From: Streptomyces fildesensis
GTDB lineage: Bacteria > Actinomycetota > Actinomycetes > Streptomycetales > Streptomycetaceae
Assembly: GCF_016107395.1 (NCBI RefSeq)
Contig: NZ_JAAIKO010000024.1
Coordinates: 1 to 64,000 of the forward strand
Reading direction: 5' to 3'
Length of the DNA stretch: 64,000 nucleotides
How positions within the stretch are numbered: position 1 is the stretch's first letter; each line of letters begins with the position of its first letter. The translations under genes were made by a program, and so were the position numbers. Positions 1 to 9,027 of the stretch are shown piece after piece. Under the pieces are notes generated by a model, which had not been told where the DNA came from, made no database searches, and worked only from the letters and a program-made list of their open reading frames with translations.

Positions 1-715
1 ACTTCGACTTGGTGACCGCGTCATTGACGTTGATGGCCGGGAAGAGCAGCGAGCCTTCCTGCATCATCTCGTACAGGCGGTGGACACCGGTGGTGGTCTC
101 CTCCGTGACGCCGCGGATCTCCGACGCCAGCTGGGTCCACTTCTGGGGGCTCTCGGAGAGGGTGCGGTTCAGCACGCGGAGGATGTAGCCGTACTCCTCG
201 CTGTCCGCGGTGGACGGGTCCGGAGCCGCGCCGGCCTTCTCGAACTCGACACCCTTGTGCACCAGGAGCGTGGCGTCGCCGCCGTCGTCCAGGATCATGT
301 TCGGGCCGCCGGTGGGGGTGTTCGGCCAGGTCAGCGCCTGCTCCGTGCACCACCAGTACTCCTCCAGGCTCTCGCCCTTCCAGGCGAAGACCGGCACACC
401 CTGCGGGTTCTCGGGGGTGCCGTTCGGGCCGACCGCGATGGCGGCGGCCGCGTGGTCCTGGGTGGAGAAGATGTTGCACGACGCCCAGCGGACCTCGGCA
501 CCCAGCGCGACCAGCGTCTCGATGAGGACGGCGGTCTGGATCGTCATGTGCAGCGAGCCGGTGATGCGGGCGCCGGCCAGCGGCTGCGCCTCGGCGTACT
601 CGGCACGGATCGACATCAGGCCGGGCATCTCGTGCTCGGCCAGCGTGATCTCCTTGCGGCCGTAAGCGGCCTGGGAGATGTCGGCGACCTTGAAGTCAGT
701 TGCGGTGGTGGTCAT
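1..715 (-). CDS. ahcY: Adenosylhomocysteinase, N-terminal part cut by the window edge
   Basis: This is S-adenosyl-L-homocysteine hydrolase, which splits SAH into adenosine and homocysteine in the cytoplasm and so keeps SAM-dependent methylation running. The first 238 residues are visible. They include the family motifs ADISQAAYGRKEI, GLMSIRAEYA, ITGSLHMTIQTAVLIETL, the WASCNIFSTQDHAAAA segment that contributes to the substrate site, and GVTEETTTGVHRLYEM. The NAD-binding Rossmann domain lies beyond position 1. The ATG at 713-715 is preceded by GAGGAG (724-729) at a spacing of 8, which fixes the start. It is divergent from the PTS gene at 1131. Identity is secure; only the C-terminal half is missing. 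Confidence 0.96.
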   Translation of the reverse strand, partial: MTTTATDFKVADISQAAYGRKEITLAEHEMPGLMSIRAEYAEAQPLAGARITGSLHMTIQTAVLIETLVALGAEVRWASCNIFSTQDHAAAAIAVGPNGTPENPQGVPVFAWKGESLEEYWWCTEQALTWPNTPTGGPNMILDDGGDATLLVHKGVEFEKAGAAPDPSTADSEEYGYILRVLNRTLSESPQKWTQLASEIRGVTEETTTGVHRLYEMMQEGSLLFPAINVNDAVTKSK

Positions 716-1130
716 ACGGGCTGCTCCTCGCTGAATGCTTCGAGGTGGACGGGGAATTGACGCAGCCGCAGGCTGACGAGACAGCGCCCTCGAGCGGACA
801 CACCCGTCCCCTTGCAGCAGCGCATTCCGTCGGAGGCCCTCTCTCCCTCGGACGGCAACCACTTCCGCGGTGCCGCCCGACCGCCATCAGCAGCGACGTC
901 TGGCTACAGACGAACCTACACCGGACGGCCCCGCGCTCCCCACCTCGTACCGGTTTCGGCCAGTGGGCCGGGGCAAGAAGAGCGCGGGAAGGACAGGCCG
1001 ACCGGCGGGGACATAAGGGACCAATGTCACGTCCGCCCCGGTTCCGGAATGTTGCACGATTCGATCAGGGCAGCAACACTCTTGCGGACTCGCGCCCGTT
1101 TGCGCCCGAATGGCTCAAGGAGACGATCAC
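716..1130. promoter_or_regulatory. Divergent ahcY / PTS intergenic region
   Basis: There is no convincing gene in these 415 bases; the open frames that cross them lack ribosome binding sites and run into the flanking genes. The region must hold both promoters. The clearest element is an inverted repeat whose arms are ATGTTGC (1049-1055) and GCAACA (1073-1078), about 50 bases before the PTS start. That position suits a sugar-responsive operator, but the assignment is inference. I saw no SAH-riboswitch consensus in the ahcY leader. Confidence 0.4.
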
Positions 1131-3203
1131 GTGACCAGTCCGGCCGACCCCCGCGATGCAGCGGGGACCACGACACGGCGGCTGAAGCTGCTCGCGGTGA
1201 CCGCATGCCCCACCGGCATCGCTCACACGTACATGGCCGCGGAGAAGCTGGCCCAGGCCGCCGAGGCGCTCGGCATCGACATGAAAGTGGAGACGCAAGG
1301 GTCCATCGGCGCTGAGAACGTCTTGTCTGACAACGATGTCATGGCTGCCGACGGGATCATCATCGCGGCCGACAAGGACGTCGATCTCAGCCGGTTCGCC
1401 GGCAAGAGGGTGCTCTCCGTCGGGGTCTCCGAGGGCATCAGCCACCCGGAGCGGCTGATCGAGCAGGTCCGCAGCGCCCCGGTGCACGGCGGGGGCGGCC
1501 GCGGCGGCGACTCGCTCGGCGGCGCCAGTGGTGGAAGCGGGGGCGGCGGCGGGGGCAAGCAGCGCAGCGTCGGCTACAAGGCGCTGATGAACGGCGTCTC
1601 GTACATGATCCCGTTCGTGGTGGTCGGCGGGCTGCTGATCGCCATCTCGCTGGCGCTGGGCGGGCACACCAACCCCGAGGGCGGCCTGGTCATCCCGGAC
1701 GGCACCTTCTGGAAGCACGTCAACGACATCGGCGTCATCGGCTTCACGTTGATGGTCCCGATCCTGTCCGGGTACATCGCCTACGCGATCGGTGACCGGC
1801 CCGCGCTCGTCCCGGGCATGATCGGCGGCTGGATCGCCAACACCGGAGCGCTGTACGACTCCAAGGCCGGTGCGGGCTTCATCGGTGCCATCGTCACCGG
1901 CTTCCTGGCCGGCTACCTGGTGCTGTGGATCAAGAAGGTCCAGGTCCCGAAGTTCGTCCAGCCCATCATGCCGATCATCGTGATCCCCATCGTCGCGACG
2001 ACCTCGCTCGGGCTGTTCTTCATCTACGTCATCGGGAAGCCGATCTCGTGGGTCTTCGAGCACCTCACCAACTTCCTGAGCGGAATGACCGGATCGAGCG
2101 CCATCCTGCTCGGCGCGATCCTCGGCCTGATGATCGCCTTCGACATGGGCGGTCCGGTCAACAAGACCGCGTTCCTCTTCGGCGCCGGCCTGATCGGTTC
2201 GGGCAATCTGACGGTCATGGGCATGTGCGCGGCCGCGATTCCCGTCATGCCGCTGGGCCAGGGTCTGGCGACCCTGCTGCGTCGCAAGCTCTACTCCGAG
2301 CAGGAGCGCGAGACCGGGATGGCGGCCCTGTTCATGGGCTGCTTCGGTATCTCGGAGGGCGCGATCCCGTTCGCCGCGGCACGGCCCGCGCAGGTCATCC
2401 CCGCGAACATGCTCGGTGGCGCGGTGGCCGGTGCCATCGCGGGCATGGCGTCGGTGAAGGACTCGGTGCCGCACGGCGGTCCCATCGTGGCGGTCCTCGG
2501 AGCGATCGGCGGGGTGCCGGTGTTCTTCCTGGCCATCGCGATCGGCACCGTGGTCACGGCGTTCACGACCAACGCGCTGATCGACATCAAGGAGCGGCGG
2601 GCCGGCGGCGCGGCGAAGTCCCTGCTGCCGCAGCAGGCGCTCGAACCGGCGCCGGCCGGCATCGGCGCCGTCGGTGCCCCGGCAGTCGGTGCCCCGACAG
2701 TCGTTGCCGCGGCACCCGAGCGCCAGGCACCCACCCCCGAGGTCACGGAAGTCCTCTCCGGCTATCTCACCGGGCAGACCGTCAAGGAGCAGCTCGACGC
2801 CTCCGACAAGGAGTCCGCGATCCGGGAGATGGCGGAGATGCTGGCGACCACCGGGAAGGTCGCGGATGTCGACGCCCTGGTGGCCGTGGCGCTGGCGCGG
2901 GAGGCGCAGGGTACGACCGGCCTCGGCGAGGAGATCGCCATCCCGCACGCCAAGACGGATGCGGTGACGTCCCCGCTGGTGGGCTTCGCGCGGTCGGCCG
3001 ACGGCATCGACTGGGGTTCGCTGGACGGGACGAAGGCCAAGCTGGTCTTCATGATCTCCGTGCCGGAGGCGGCGGCCGGTGACGAGCATCTGCGGATCCT
3101 GGCGCAGCTGTCGCGCAAGCTGATGGACAGCGGCTTCCGGGACCGGCTGCAGAAGGCCCAGGACCGGGACGCCATTCTCCAGGTGCTGGCCGAGATCGAG
3201 TAG
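1131..3203 (+). CDS. fruA: Fructose-type PTS permease, fused EIIB-EIIC-EIIA
   Basis: This is a phosphotransferase-system sugar permease of the fructose family, importing and phosphorylating its sugar at the membrane. In the 690-residue product, the order is EIIB (about 17-115, phosphocysteine in ACPTGIAHT near residue 26), a glycine-rich linker (about 123-145), EIIC (about 150-500, many hydrophobic segments) and EIIA (about 545-690, phospho-histidine in IPHAKT near residue 606). The start is GTG 1131, with AAGGAG at 1117-1122; an upstream in-frame ATG at 1110 has no binding site. There is no 1-phosphofructokinase or DeoR-type regulator in the window, whereas fructose operons usually carry fruK. 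The exact sugar is inferred from family membership. A strong hairpin follows the stop. Confidence 0.9.
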   Translation: MTSPADPRDAAGTTTRRLKLLAVTACPTGIAHTYMAAEKLAQAAEALGIDMKVETQGSIGAENVLSDNDVMAADGIIIAADKDVDLSRFAGKRVLSVGVSEGISHPERLIEQVRSAPVHGGGGRGGDSLGGASGGSGGGGGGKQRSVGYKALMNGVSYMIPFVVVGGLLIAISLALGGHTNPEGGLVIPDGTFWKHVNDIGVIGFTLMVPILSGYIAYAIGDRPALVPGMIGGWIANTGALYDSKAGAGFIGAIVTGFLAGYLVLWIKKVQVPKFVQPIMPIIVIPIVATTSLGLFFIYVIGKPISWVFEHLTNFLSGMTGSSAILLGAILGLMIAFDMGGPVNKTAFLFGAGLIGSGNLTVMGMCAAAIPVMPLGQGLATLLRRKLYSEQERETGMAALFMGCFGISEGAIPFAAARPAQVIPANMLGGAVAGAIAGMASVKDSVPHGGPIVAVLGAIGGVPVFFLAIAIGTVVTAFTTNALIDIKERRAGGAAKSLLPQQALEPAPAGIGAVGAPAVGAPTVVAAAPERQAPTPEVTEVLSGYLTGQTVKEQLDASDKESAIREMAEMLATTGKVADVDALVAVALAREAQGTTGLGEEIAIPHAKTDAVTSPLVGFARSADGIDWGSLDGTKAKLVFMISVPEAAAGDEHLRILAQLSRKLMDSGFRDRLQKAQDRDAILQVLAEIE

Positions 3204-3229
3204 TCCTGACAGCGGCACCGTCAGCACAT

Positions 3230-3267
3230 AGGAGGGGCCCCGCACCGGTCGATGCGGGGCCCCTCCT
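3230..3267. terminator. Bidirectional terminator between the PTS gene and the cation efflux gene
   Basis: A perfect 15-base-pair stem (3230-3244 with 3253-3267, arms starting AGGAGGGGCCCC) encloses an 8-base loop. It lies between two convergent genes, 26 bases after one stop and 15 after the other, so it can end transcription from both sides. Confidence 0.85.
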
Positions 3268-3282
3268 CCGTTCTTCGCGCCC

Positions 3283-4254
3283 TCAGTGGGGGTGCGGGTC
3301 GCCGCCCGGTGTCTGGGTCGGGTCGGGACCGGCCGCCGCGGCGGCCTCGCTGTAGATGTCGGGTTCGAGGTAGATGACGCGGGCGATCGGCACGGCCTCG
3401 CGGATCCGGACCTCGGCGGCGTCGATCGCGCGGGCGACCTCGGCGGCGGTGTCGTCGTGCTGGACGGCGATCTTCGCGGCGACCAGCAGTTCCTCCGGGC
3501 CGAGGTGGAGGGTGCGCATGTGGATGACGCCGGTGACGGTGTTCCCGTCGACGATGGCCTCGCGGATCATGGCTACCGATTCGGCGCCCGCACCCTCGCC
3601 GAGGAGCAGCGACTTGGTCTCGGCGGCGAGTACGAGGGCGATCACGATGAGCAGGATGCCGATGCAGAGGGTGCCGATGCCGTCCCAGACGCCGTCACCG
3701 GTGGCCAGCGCGATGCCGACACCGCACAGGGCGAGGACGAGCCCGACGAGCGCGCCGAAGTCCTCCAGCAGGACGACGGGCAGTTCCGGGGCCTTGGCGC
3801 GGCGGATGAAGTCGGTCCAGGAGAGCGCGCCGCGGGTCTGGTTGGACTCGATGATCGCGGTGCGGAAGGAGAAGCTCTCCGCGATGATCGCGAAGACCAG
3901 GACGCCGATCGGCCAGTACCAGTGCTCGATCTCGTGCGGATGCTTGATCTTCTCGTAGCCCTCGTAGAGCGCGAACATGCCACCGACGCTGAACAGCACG
4001 ATCGACACCAGGAAGGCGTAGATGTAGCGCTCGCGGCCGTAGCCGAACGGGTGCTCCTCGCTCGCCTCGCGCTTGGCCTTCTTGCCCCCGACGAGGAGCA
4101 GCGCCTGGTTGCCCGAGTCGGCGAGGGAGTGCACGCCTTCGGCGAGCATGGACGACGATCCGCTGAACGCGAATGCCACGAACTTCGCCACGGCGATGGC
4201 GAGGTTGGCGCTCAATGCGGCGACGATCGCCTTGGTTCCGCCTGACGCGCTCAT
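3283..4254 (-). CDS. Cation diffusion facilitator family transporter
   Basis: This is a membrane cation/proton antiporter of the CDF family, probably exporting divalent metals such as Zn, Fe or Mn. The 323-residue product shows several transmembrane segments in its first two thirds, the metal-site motif HSLAD in TM2 (EGVHSLADSGNQALLLVG) and an acidic DGVWDG segment opening a later helix, then a soluble C-terminal domain (about 225-310) typical of the family. The metal cannot be read from the sequence. I chose the ATG at 4252-4254 (MSASGGTK), which begins the conserved part; an in-frame ATG at 4309-4311 would add 19 poorly conserved residues. It sits 85 bases after manA in the same direction and may share its transcript. 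Confidence 0.9.
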   Translation of the reverse strand: MSASGGTKAIVAALSANLAIAVAKFVAFAFSGSSSMLAEGVHSLADSGNQALLLVGGKKAKREASEEHPFGYGRERYIYAFLVSIVLFSVGGMFALYEGYEKIKHPHEIEHWYWPIGVLVFAIIAESFSFRTAIIESNQTRGALSWTDFIRRAKAPELPVVLLEDFGALVGLVLALCGVGIALATGDGVWDGIGTLCIGILLIVIALVLAAETKSLLLGEGAGAESVAMIREAIVDGNTVTGVIHMRTLHLGPEELLVAAKIAVQHDDTAAEVARAIDAAEVRIREAVPIARVIYLEPDIYSEAAAAAGPDPTQTPGGDPHPH

Positions 4255-4339
4255 AGGTGTTGGTTCGTCCCTTCGGTCCTTCGGTCCGGCCCCCGGCCAC
4301 TGGCCGGTCATTCTTGCAGGCTGCCCTGCGGACGGCGCG

Positions 4340-5620
4340 TCAGGCCACCACTGTGGCGCGGAAGACGGTCCCTCCGGTGGTGCTTCCGGTCGTGCTCCCG
4401 GCCGTGCTTCCGGCGCCGCTTCCGCCGGTGCCCCCGATGCCGCCGGCGATGCTGCCCGGGCACGTCAGTTCCACCCGTTCGCCCGCCGGGACGAAGGCGG
4501 ACTCGCCGCGCTCCAGCGTCAGCTCGCCGTGCGGGGAGCGCAGCAGCGCCGCCCCGTCGGTGCAGAGCAGGATCTGCGGGGTGCGGGCGTCGGGGGTGCG
4601 GGCCTCGCCGCCGGGGGCTAGGACGTAGCGCGAGAGCCGGAACTCGTCGATGGGCGTCTCGTAGACCTCTTCGCCGTTCGAGGAGACCTCGGGGCGCAGG
4701 ACGCCCGGGTCGGTGGCCTCGAAGCGGACGACGCGGAGCAGCTCCGGCACGTCCACGTGCTTGGGGGTCAGACCGCAGCGCAGCACGTTGTCGGAGTTGG
4801 CCATGATCTCGACACCGAGGCCGTCGAGGTAGGCGTGCGGGACGCCGGCGCCGAGGTAGAGGGCTTCGCCGGGCTGCAGCGTCACGTGGTTGAGGAGCAT
4901 GGCCGCGATGACGCCCGGGTCGCCGGGGAAGCTGTGGGCCGTGGTGGCGTAGGCGGCGAAGTCGGCCGCGTGCGGGCCGTCCTGTTCGGCGAGCCGGGCT
5001 GCGGCCTGGGCGGCCTCGTCCACCGTTTCGGCCATCGCGTCGCGGTCGGCGGTCAGTACGGCGGCGAGGACCTCGCGCAGCGCGTCGGTCTCGGGCCGGG
5101 CGCGCAGGATGTCCGCGTACGGCTTGAGCGAGTCCACGCCGAGGGCTTCGAGGAGTTCGGCGGCCTCGGCGGGGTGCCGGAAACCGCACAGCCCGTCGAA
5201 GGGGGTGAGCGCGACGATGGCCTCGGGCTTGTGGTTCGCGTCCTTGTAGTTGCGGTGCGGGGCGTCGACGGGGATGCCGCGCGCCTCCTCGTCCGCGAAG
5301 CCCGCCCGCGCCTGGGCCAGGTCGGGATGGACCTGGAGCGACAGGGGTGCGCCGGCCGCGAGGATCTTGAACAGGAACGGCAGCCGGGGGCCGAAGCGCA
5401 ACACGGCCGGCTCGCCGAGCTCGGCGAGCGGATCGGCGTCGATCGCCTCGTTCAGCGGGACCGGTCCCGCGCCCCGGTCGATCCGGGAAGGTGCTCCCGG
5501 ATGCGCGCCCATCCACAGTTCGGCCTGCGGCTCGCCGGTGGGGGCGGTGCCGAGCAGTTCGGGGATGGCGGTGGTGGAGCCCCAGGCGTAGGGACGCACG
5601 GTGTTGGTCAGACGGTCCAT
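4340..5620 (-). CDS. manA: Mannose-6-phosphate isomerase, class I
   Basis: This zinc enzyme interconverts fructose-6-phosphate and mannose-6-phosphate, the entry to GDP-mannose. The zinc-ligand motifs of type I PMI are present: LSLQVHPD (Q and H), the YKDANHKPE segment (E) and GAGVPHAYLDG (H). The opening VRPYAWGS is also typical. The 426-residue protein ends with a Gly/Ser/Thr-rich tail (from about residue 389) that is unusual for the family and is encoded by short imperfect DNA repeats around 4378-4440. The ATG (5618-5620) lies 4 bases after the stop of the SIS gene, so the two are one operon with manB further upstream. Confidence 0.95.
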   Translation of the reverse strand: MDRLTNTVRPYAWGSTTAIPELLGTAPTGEPQAELWMGAHPGAPSRIDRGAGPVPLNEAIDADPLAELGEPAVLRFGPRLPFLFKILAAGAPLSLQVHPDLAQARAGFADEEARGIPVDAPHRNYKDANHKPEAIVALTPFDGLCGFRHPAEAAELLEALGVDSLKPYADILRARPETDALREVLAAVLTADRDAMAETVDEAAQAAARLAEQDGPHAADFAAYATTAHSFPGDPGVIAAMLLNHVTLQPGEALYLGAGVPHAYLDGLGVEIMANSDNVLRCGLTPKHVDVPELLRVVRFEATDPGVLRPEVSSNGEEVYETPIDEFRLSRYVLAPGGEARTPDARTPQILLCTDGAALLRSPHGELTLERGESAFVPAGERVELTCPGSIAGGIGGTGGSGAGSTAGSTTGSTTGGTVFRATVVA

Positions 5621-5624
5621 GGCG

Positions 5625-6761
5625 TCATGATCTCTCGGCAGAGGCGACGGCGAGGTAAACCGAGGCGAAATCTGTCAGGGCGAGCAGCTCGGCGGTGGTC
5701 TCCAGGACCCCGCCGTCGCCCGCGGCGATCTCGCTCAGCGGGGTGTCGTGGGCGTAGGCCAGCTCACGGGCGGCGGGCGCGGACGCGGCCTGCTGTCCGG
5801 CGGCCTCCCGCAGCAGGACGACGCGCAGCCGCAGGGCCTGGTGGTCCTCGACGCGGTCGCGGAAGAAGTCGTCGGGGTCCGCCCCGGGCGAGAGGGTTCC
5901 GGCGAGCAGCGCGCCGTGGGCCGCGAGCGCCTCGGGCAGTTCGGCGGCGAGCGCCGGGCGGCCGGTCCTGGTGGCGAGGACGGCGGCGAACCGGCGGGCG
6001 GCCGGGGCGGCGTTCGGTCCGGTGCTCCACAGCAGCGGCAGGGCGTCGGCCAGTTCGGTGGCCAGCGTCTTGGCGGGGTTGGCGTACGTCGCGATGGCCG
6101 GTCCGCAGCGGGCAGCGACCTCGTCGAGCCGGTCGGCCACGGCCTGCACGGCGGTCGGCGGGGCGGTGAACAGCCCGATGCGGTCGGCGAGCGTGAGCAG
6201 CGGGGTGAGCAGCGCCCACAGCGCGCCGGGGTCCTCTGCGGGGACACCGGACGGTCCGGTGGGAAGCGGCGACGCGGGCCCGGCGAACGGGATCGTCATG
6301 CCGCGCGCCTGCTCCAGCGCCTCGGCGAGGGGCGACCTTGCGGGCGCCACGGCGGCGACGGTGCAGCCGCGCCGGTAGGCCTGCTCGACGAGGCCGACGA
6401 GGCCGGCCTCCCGGCCGCTCGCGGTGGTGAGCAGCACCAGGTCGAGCGGGCCGGTCCAGCCGGGGAGCGTCCACTGCGGTTCGTACGGGGTCGGTCCGGC
6501 CGACCGCAGCGGTATGACGGGGCAGCTGCCGGCACCGAGCGCGCCGAGCACATCGGCCACGGCCGCGGCTTCCGGGCCGGAGCCGGCGACCAGCACGGTG
6601 CGCGGCCGGCCGTCGGGGCGCAGGTCCTGGACGCCCGCCTCCTGCGTGAGCCGCGCGGCGGTCCGCACGCGGGCGCCGGCGGCCGCGGCGCCGAGCAGCA
6701 GCCCGCGGGTGTCGGCGCGGGCGAGGGCGTCGGGGTCGTCAAGCAGCGACTCGTCGAGCAT
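5625..6761 (-). CDS. SIS-domain protein, phosphoglucose/phosphomannose isomerase-like
   Basis: This is a 378-residue SIS (sugar isomerase) protein of the type found between manB and manA in actinobacteria. It opens with MLDESLLDDPDAL and has a SIS signature in VLVAGSGPEAAAVADVLGAL (about 65-85), followed by a second SIS-like half containing VAPARSPLAEAL and, later, LWSTGPNA. Members of this family are bifunctional phosphoglucose/phosphomannose isomerases in some organisms; activity here is inferred. GGAGG sits 5 bases before the ATG at 6759-6761, which favours this start over one 36 bases upstream. The stop is 4 bases from the manA start, indicating translational coupling. Confidence 0.85.
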   Translation of the reverse strand: MLDESLLDDPDALARADTRGLLLGAAAAGARVRTAARLTQEAGVQDLRPDGRPRTVLVAGSGPEAAAVADVLGALGAGSCPVIPLRSAGPTPYEPQWTLPGWTGPLDLVLLTTASGREAGLVGLVEQAYRRGCTVAAVAPARSPLAEALEQARGMTIPFAGPASPLPTGPSGVPAEDPGALWALLTPLLTLADRIGLFTAPPTAVQAVADRLDEVAARCGPAIATYANPAKTLATELADALPLLWSTGPNAAPAARRFAAVLATRTGRPALAAELPEALAAHGALLAGTLSPGADPDDFFRDRVEDHQALRLRVVLLREAAGQQAASAPAARELAYAHDTPLSEIAAGDGGVLETTAELLALTDFASVYLAVASAERS

Positions 6762-6865
6762 CGGGACCTCCGGGTCCTGGTCCGTCACCCCGGGCACGTC
6801 CTGCCCGGGAGGTCACGGGTCCCCGTCCCGGGGGCCCGGTCAGGCCGTGTCGGCCGTCAGGCCCT

Positions 6866-7045
6866 TCAGGCGGGGCGGCGGGCCTCGTCGATGAGCAGGA
6901 CGGGGATCTCGTCGCGTACCGGGTAGGCGAGGCCGCAGCTGTCGGAGGTGCACACGAGCTCGTTCGCTTCGATGTCCTCCCGGAGCGGGGCGTGGCACGC
7001 CGGGCAGGCGAGGATCTCCAGGAGGCTGGCTTCGACGAGCGACAT
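6866..7045 (-). CDS. Trm112-family small zinc-ribbon protein
   Basis: This is a 59-residue protein of the Trm112 family (UPF0434). It opens MSLVEASLLEILACPACH and continues with a second cysteine pair in LVCTSDSCGLAYPV, giving a CxxC...CxxxxxC zinc-ribbon pattern, and ends DEIPVLLIDEARRPA. Eukaryotic and archaeal Trm112 activates methyltransferases; the bacterial role is unclear. An AAGGA site precedes the ATG at 7043-7045 by about 10 bases. It lies between manB and the SIS gene in the same direction, the arrangement usual in Streptomyces. Confidence 0.9.
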   Translation of the reverse strand: MSLVEASLLEILACPACHAPLREDIEANELVCTSDSCGLAYPVRDEIPVLLIDEARRPA

Positions 7046-7166
7046 GGTGGCGAGTCCTTCGGACGGCGTGGTTCGGACGGTGGTTTCGACAGCGGCGTTC
7101 CGGTGCCGCGGTGGCGGCGTACCGCGTGATCAGCCTAACGCCGGGGCGGTGCCGTGTGGGGCCGCG

Positions 7167-8525
7167 TCAGGCCCGGATGACGGCGAGGGCTTCGTCGCGG
7201 ACGCGGTCGACGGTGGCCGCGTCGCGCGCCTCGACGTTGAGGCGGAGCAGCGGCTCGGTGTTGGAGGCGCGGACGTTGAACCACCAGTCGGCCGTGGTGA
7301 CCGTGAGGCCGTCGAGTTCGTCGAGGGTGACGCCCGGCCGGCTCTCGTACGTGGCGCGGATCGCGGCCACCCGGCCGGCCTGGTCGGCGACGGTGCTGTT
7401 GATCTCGCCGGAGGCGGGGTAGCGGTCGTACTCGGCGACCAGCTCGGAGAGCGTCCCGTCCTGGGCGCCGAGCGCGGCCAGCACGTGCAGGGCGGCGAGC
7501 ATGCCGGTGTCGGCGTTCCAGAACTCGCGGAAGTAGTAGTGCGCGGAGTGCTCGCCGCCGAAGATCGCACCGGTGCGGGCCATCTCCTGCTTGATGAAGG
7601 AGTGGCCGACGCGGGTGCGCACCGCCTTGCCGCCGTGCTCCGCGACGACCTCGGGCACGGACCAGGACGTGATCAGGTTGTGGATGATCGTGCCGCCGGG
7701 GTGCTTGGCCAGCTCACGGGCCGCGACCAGGGCGGTGATCGCCGAGGGCGACACCGGCTCGCCGCGCTCGTCGACCGCGAAGCAGCGGTCGGCGTCACCG
7801 TCGAAGGCGAGCCCCAGGTCGGCGCCGGTCTCCAGGACCTTCGCCTGCAGGTCGACCAGGTTCTTCGGGTCGAGCGGGTTCGCCTCGTGGTTGGGGAACG
7901 TGCCGTCGAGCTCGAAGTAGAGCGGCACGAGTTCCAGCGGCAGCCCGGCGAAGACGGTGGGAACGGTGTGGCCGCCCATCCCGTTGCCCGCGTCGACAAC
8001 GACCTTCAGCCGGCGGATCGCACCGAGGTCGACCAGGCCCCGCAGATAGCCGGCGTAGTCGGCGAGCACGTCCCGCTGGGTGATCACTCCCGTGGTGGCG
8101 GCGGGCTCCGGCGCTCCCTGCTCGCTCCACCGCTCGGCCAGCACGCGGATGTCGGCCAGGCCGGTGTTCTGGCCCACGGGGGCCGCGCCCTTGTGGCACA
8201 TCTTGATGCCGTTGTACTGCGCGGGGTTGTGGCTGGCGGTGAACATCGCGCCGGGCAGGTCCAGTTGGCCGCTGGCGAAGTACAGCTCGTCCGTCGAGCA
8301 CAGGCCGATCTCGGTGACGGACGCGCCACGGGCGGCGGCGCCGCGCGCGAAGGCGCGGGACAGTCCGGGCGAGGAGGGGCGCATGTCATGGCCGACGACG
8401 ATCGCGTCGGCCGCGGTGACGGTGACGAAGGCGGCGCCGAAGAGCTCGGCGAGCGGTTCGTCCCACTGGTCCGGGACCACGCCGCGAATGTCGTAGGCCT
8501 TGATGATCTGCGACAAGTCGGACAC
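7167..8525 (-). CDS. manB: Phosphomannomutase / phosphoglucomutase
   Basis: This enzyme interconverts mannose-6-phosphate and mannose-1-phosphate (often also the glucose phosphates), feeding GDP-mannose and other sugar nucleotides. The 452-residue protein has all four alpha-D-phosphohexomutase signatures: the catalytic phosphoserine loop TASHNP (Ser98), the metal loop FDGDADRC, the sugar-binding loop GGEHSAHYYF and the phosphate loop RASNTEPLLRL near the C-terminus. The start is GTG at 8523-8525, preceded by AGGGG. It is first in the leftward manB - Trm112 - SIS - manA series, with gaps of about 120 and 105 bases before the tightly linked last pair. Confidence 0.94.
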   Translation of the reverse strand: MSDLSQIIKAYDIRGVVPDQWDEPLAELFGAAFVTVTAADAIVVGHDMRPSSPGLSRAFARGAAARGASVTEIGLCSTDELYFASGQLDLPGAMFTASHNPAQYNGIKMCHKGAAPVGQNTGLADIRVLAERWSEQGAPEPAATTGVITQRDVLADYAGYLRGLVDLGAIRRLKVVVDAGNGMGGHTVPTVFAGLPLELVPLYFELDGTFPNHEANPLDPKNLVDLQAKVLETGADLGLAFDGDADRCFAVDERGEPVSPSAITALVAARELAKHPGGTIIHNLITSWSVPEVVAEHGGKAVRTRVGHSFIKQEMARTGAIFGGEHSAHYYFREFWNADTGMLAALHVLAALGAQDGTLSELVAEYDRYPASGEINSTVADQAGRVAAIRATYESRPGVTLDELDGLTVTTADWWFNVRASNTEPLLRLNVEARDAATVDRVRDEALAVIRA

Positions 8526-8607
8526 AGCACACCCCTGTTGAACAGCGCCGGACGGCGACGCGCGGAAAACTCCCGCTCAACCTACCCCGGCGGGGTGATC
8601 GGTCCGG

Positions 8608-9027
8608 TCAGGGCTCCGGGGAGGGCAGTACCCTCAGATGACCTCTGCGGGCGACCTCCCTGGGGTCCGCCTCCCGGCCCCGGGAGCCGTTCGCGGGGCG
8701 CTCCGGCGGGCGGACCGCCTCGCGCACCGCGTTGGCGAGCGCTTCGAGATCGTCACCGCTGGGGAGGACGGGACCGCTGTCCACGGCGAGCCGGACGACC
8801 TCCCAGCCGCGCGGGGCGGTGAGGCGCTCGGAGTGCTCGTGGCAGAGGTCGTAGCAGTGCGGCTCGGCGTAGGTCGCGAGCGGGCCGAGTACGGCGGTCG
8901 AGTCCGCATAGACGTACGTCAGCGTCGCGACGGCGGGTCGGCCGCAAGCGGTCCGCGAACAGCGACGTACAGGGCTCACGACGTTGGACGCTACCGCACT
9001 CTTGAGCGGGCCGCGACGACTCTCCAT
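8608..9027 (-). CDS. DUF3499 family protein
   Basis: This is a 139-residue actinobacterial protein of unknown function. It opens MESRRGPLKSAV and contains a conserved cysteine/histidine-rich middle: VRRCSRTACGRPAVATLTY, then YAEPHCYDLCHEHSERL, and the WEVVRL block. Two CxxxxC/CxxxC-type pairs suggest a bound metal, which is inference. The C-terminus is charged and variable. The start is the ATG at 9025-9027 with GAGG just upstream (GTGAGGTC); longer in-frame extensions lack a binding site. It lies between manB and the divergent zincin-like gene, the same position as in mycobacteria. Confidence 0.85.
   Translation of the reverse strand: MESRRGPLKSAVASNVVSPVRRCSRTACGRPAVATLTYVYADSTAVLGPLATYAEPHCYDLCHEHSERLTAPRGWEVVRLAVDSGPVLPSGDDLEALANAVREAVRPPERPANGSRGREADPREVARRGHLRVLPSPEP

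Noticed and set aside
716..800. SAH riboswitch in the ahcY leader
   Set aside because: I looked for the conserved core upstream of the ahcY start and did not find it; only a normal GAGGAG binding site is present.
700..1315. Short rightward open frames between ahcY and the PTS gene
   Set aside because: No ribosome binding site, no domain, and they end inside the PTS gene in another frame.
1065..3245. A 726-codon open frame on the minus strand over the PTS gene
   Set aside because: It mirrors the plus-strand gene, is Arg/Gly/Asp-rich with no domain, and lacks a ribosome binding site. Long antisense frames are a by-product of high GC content.
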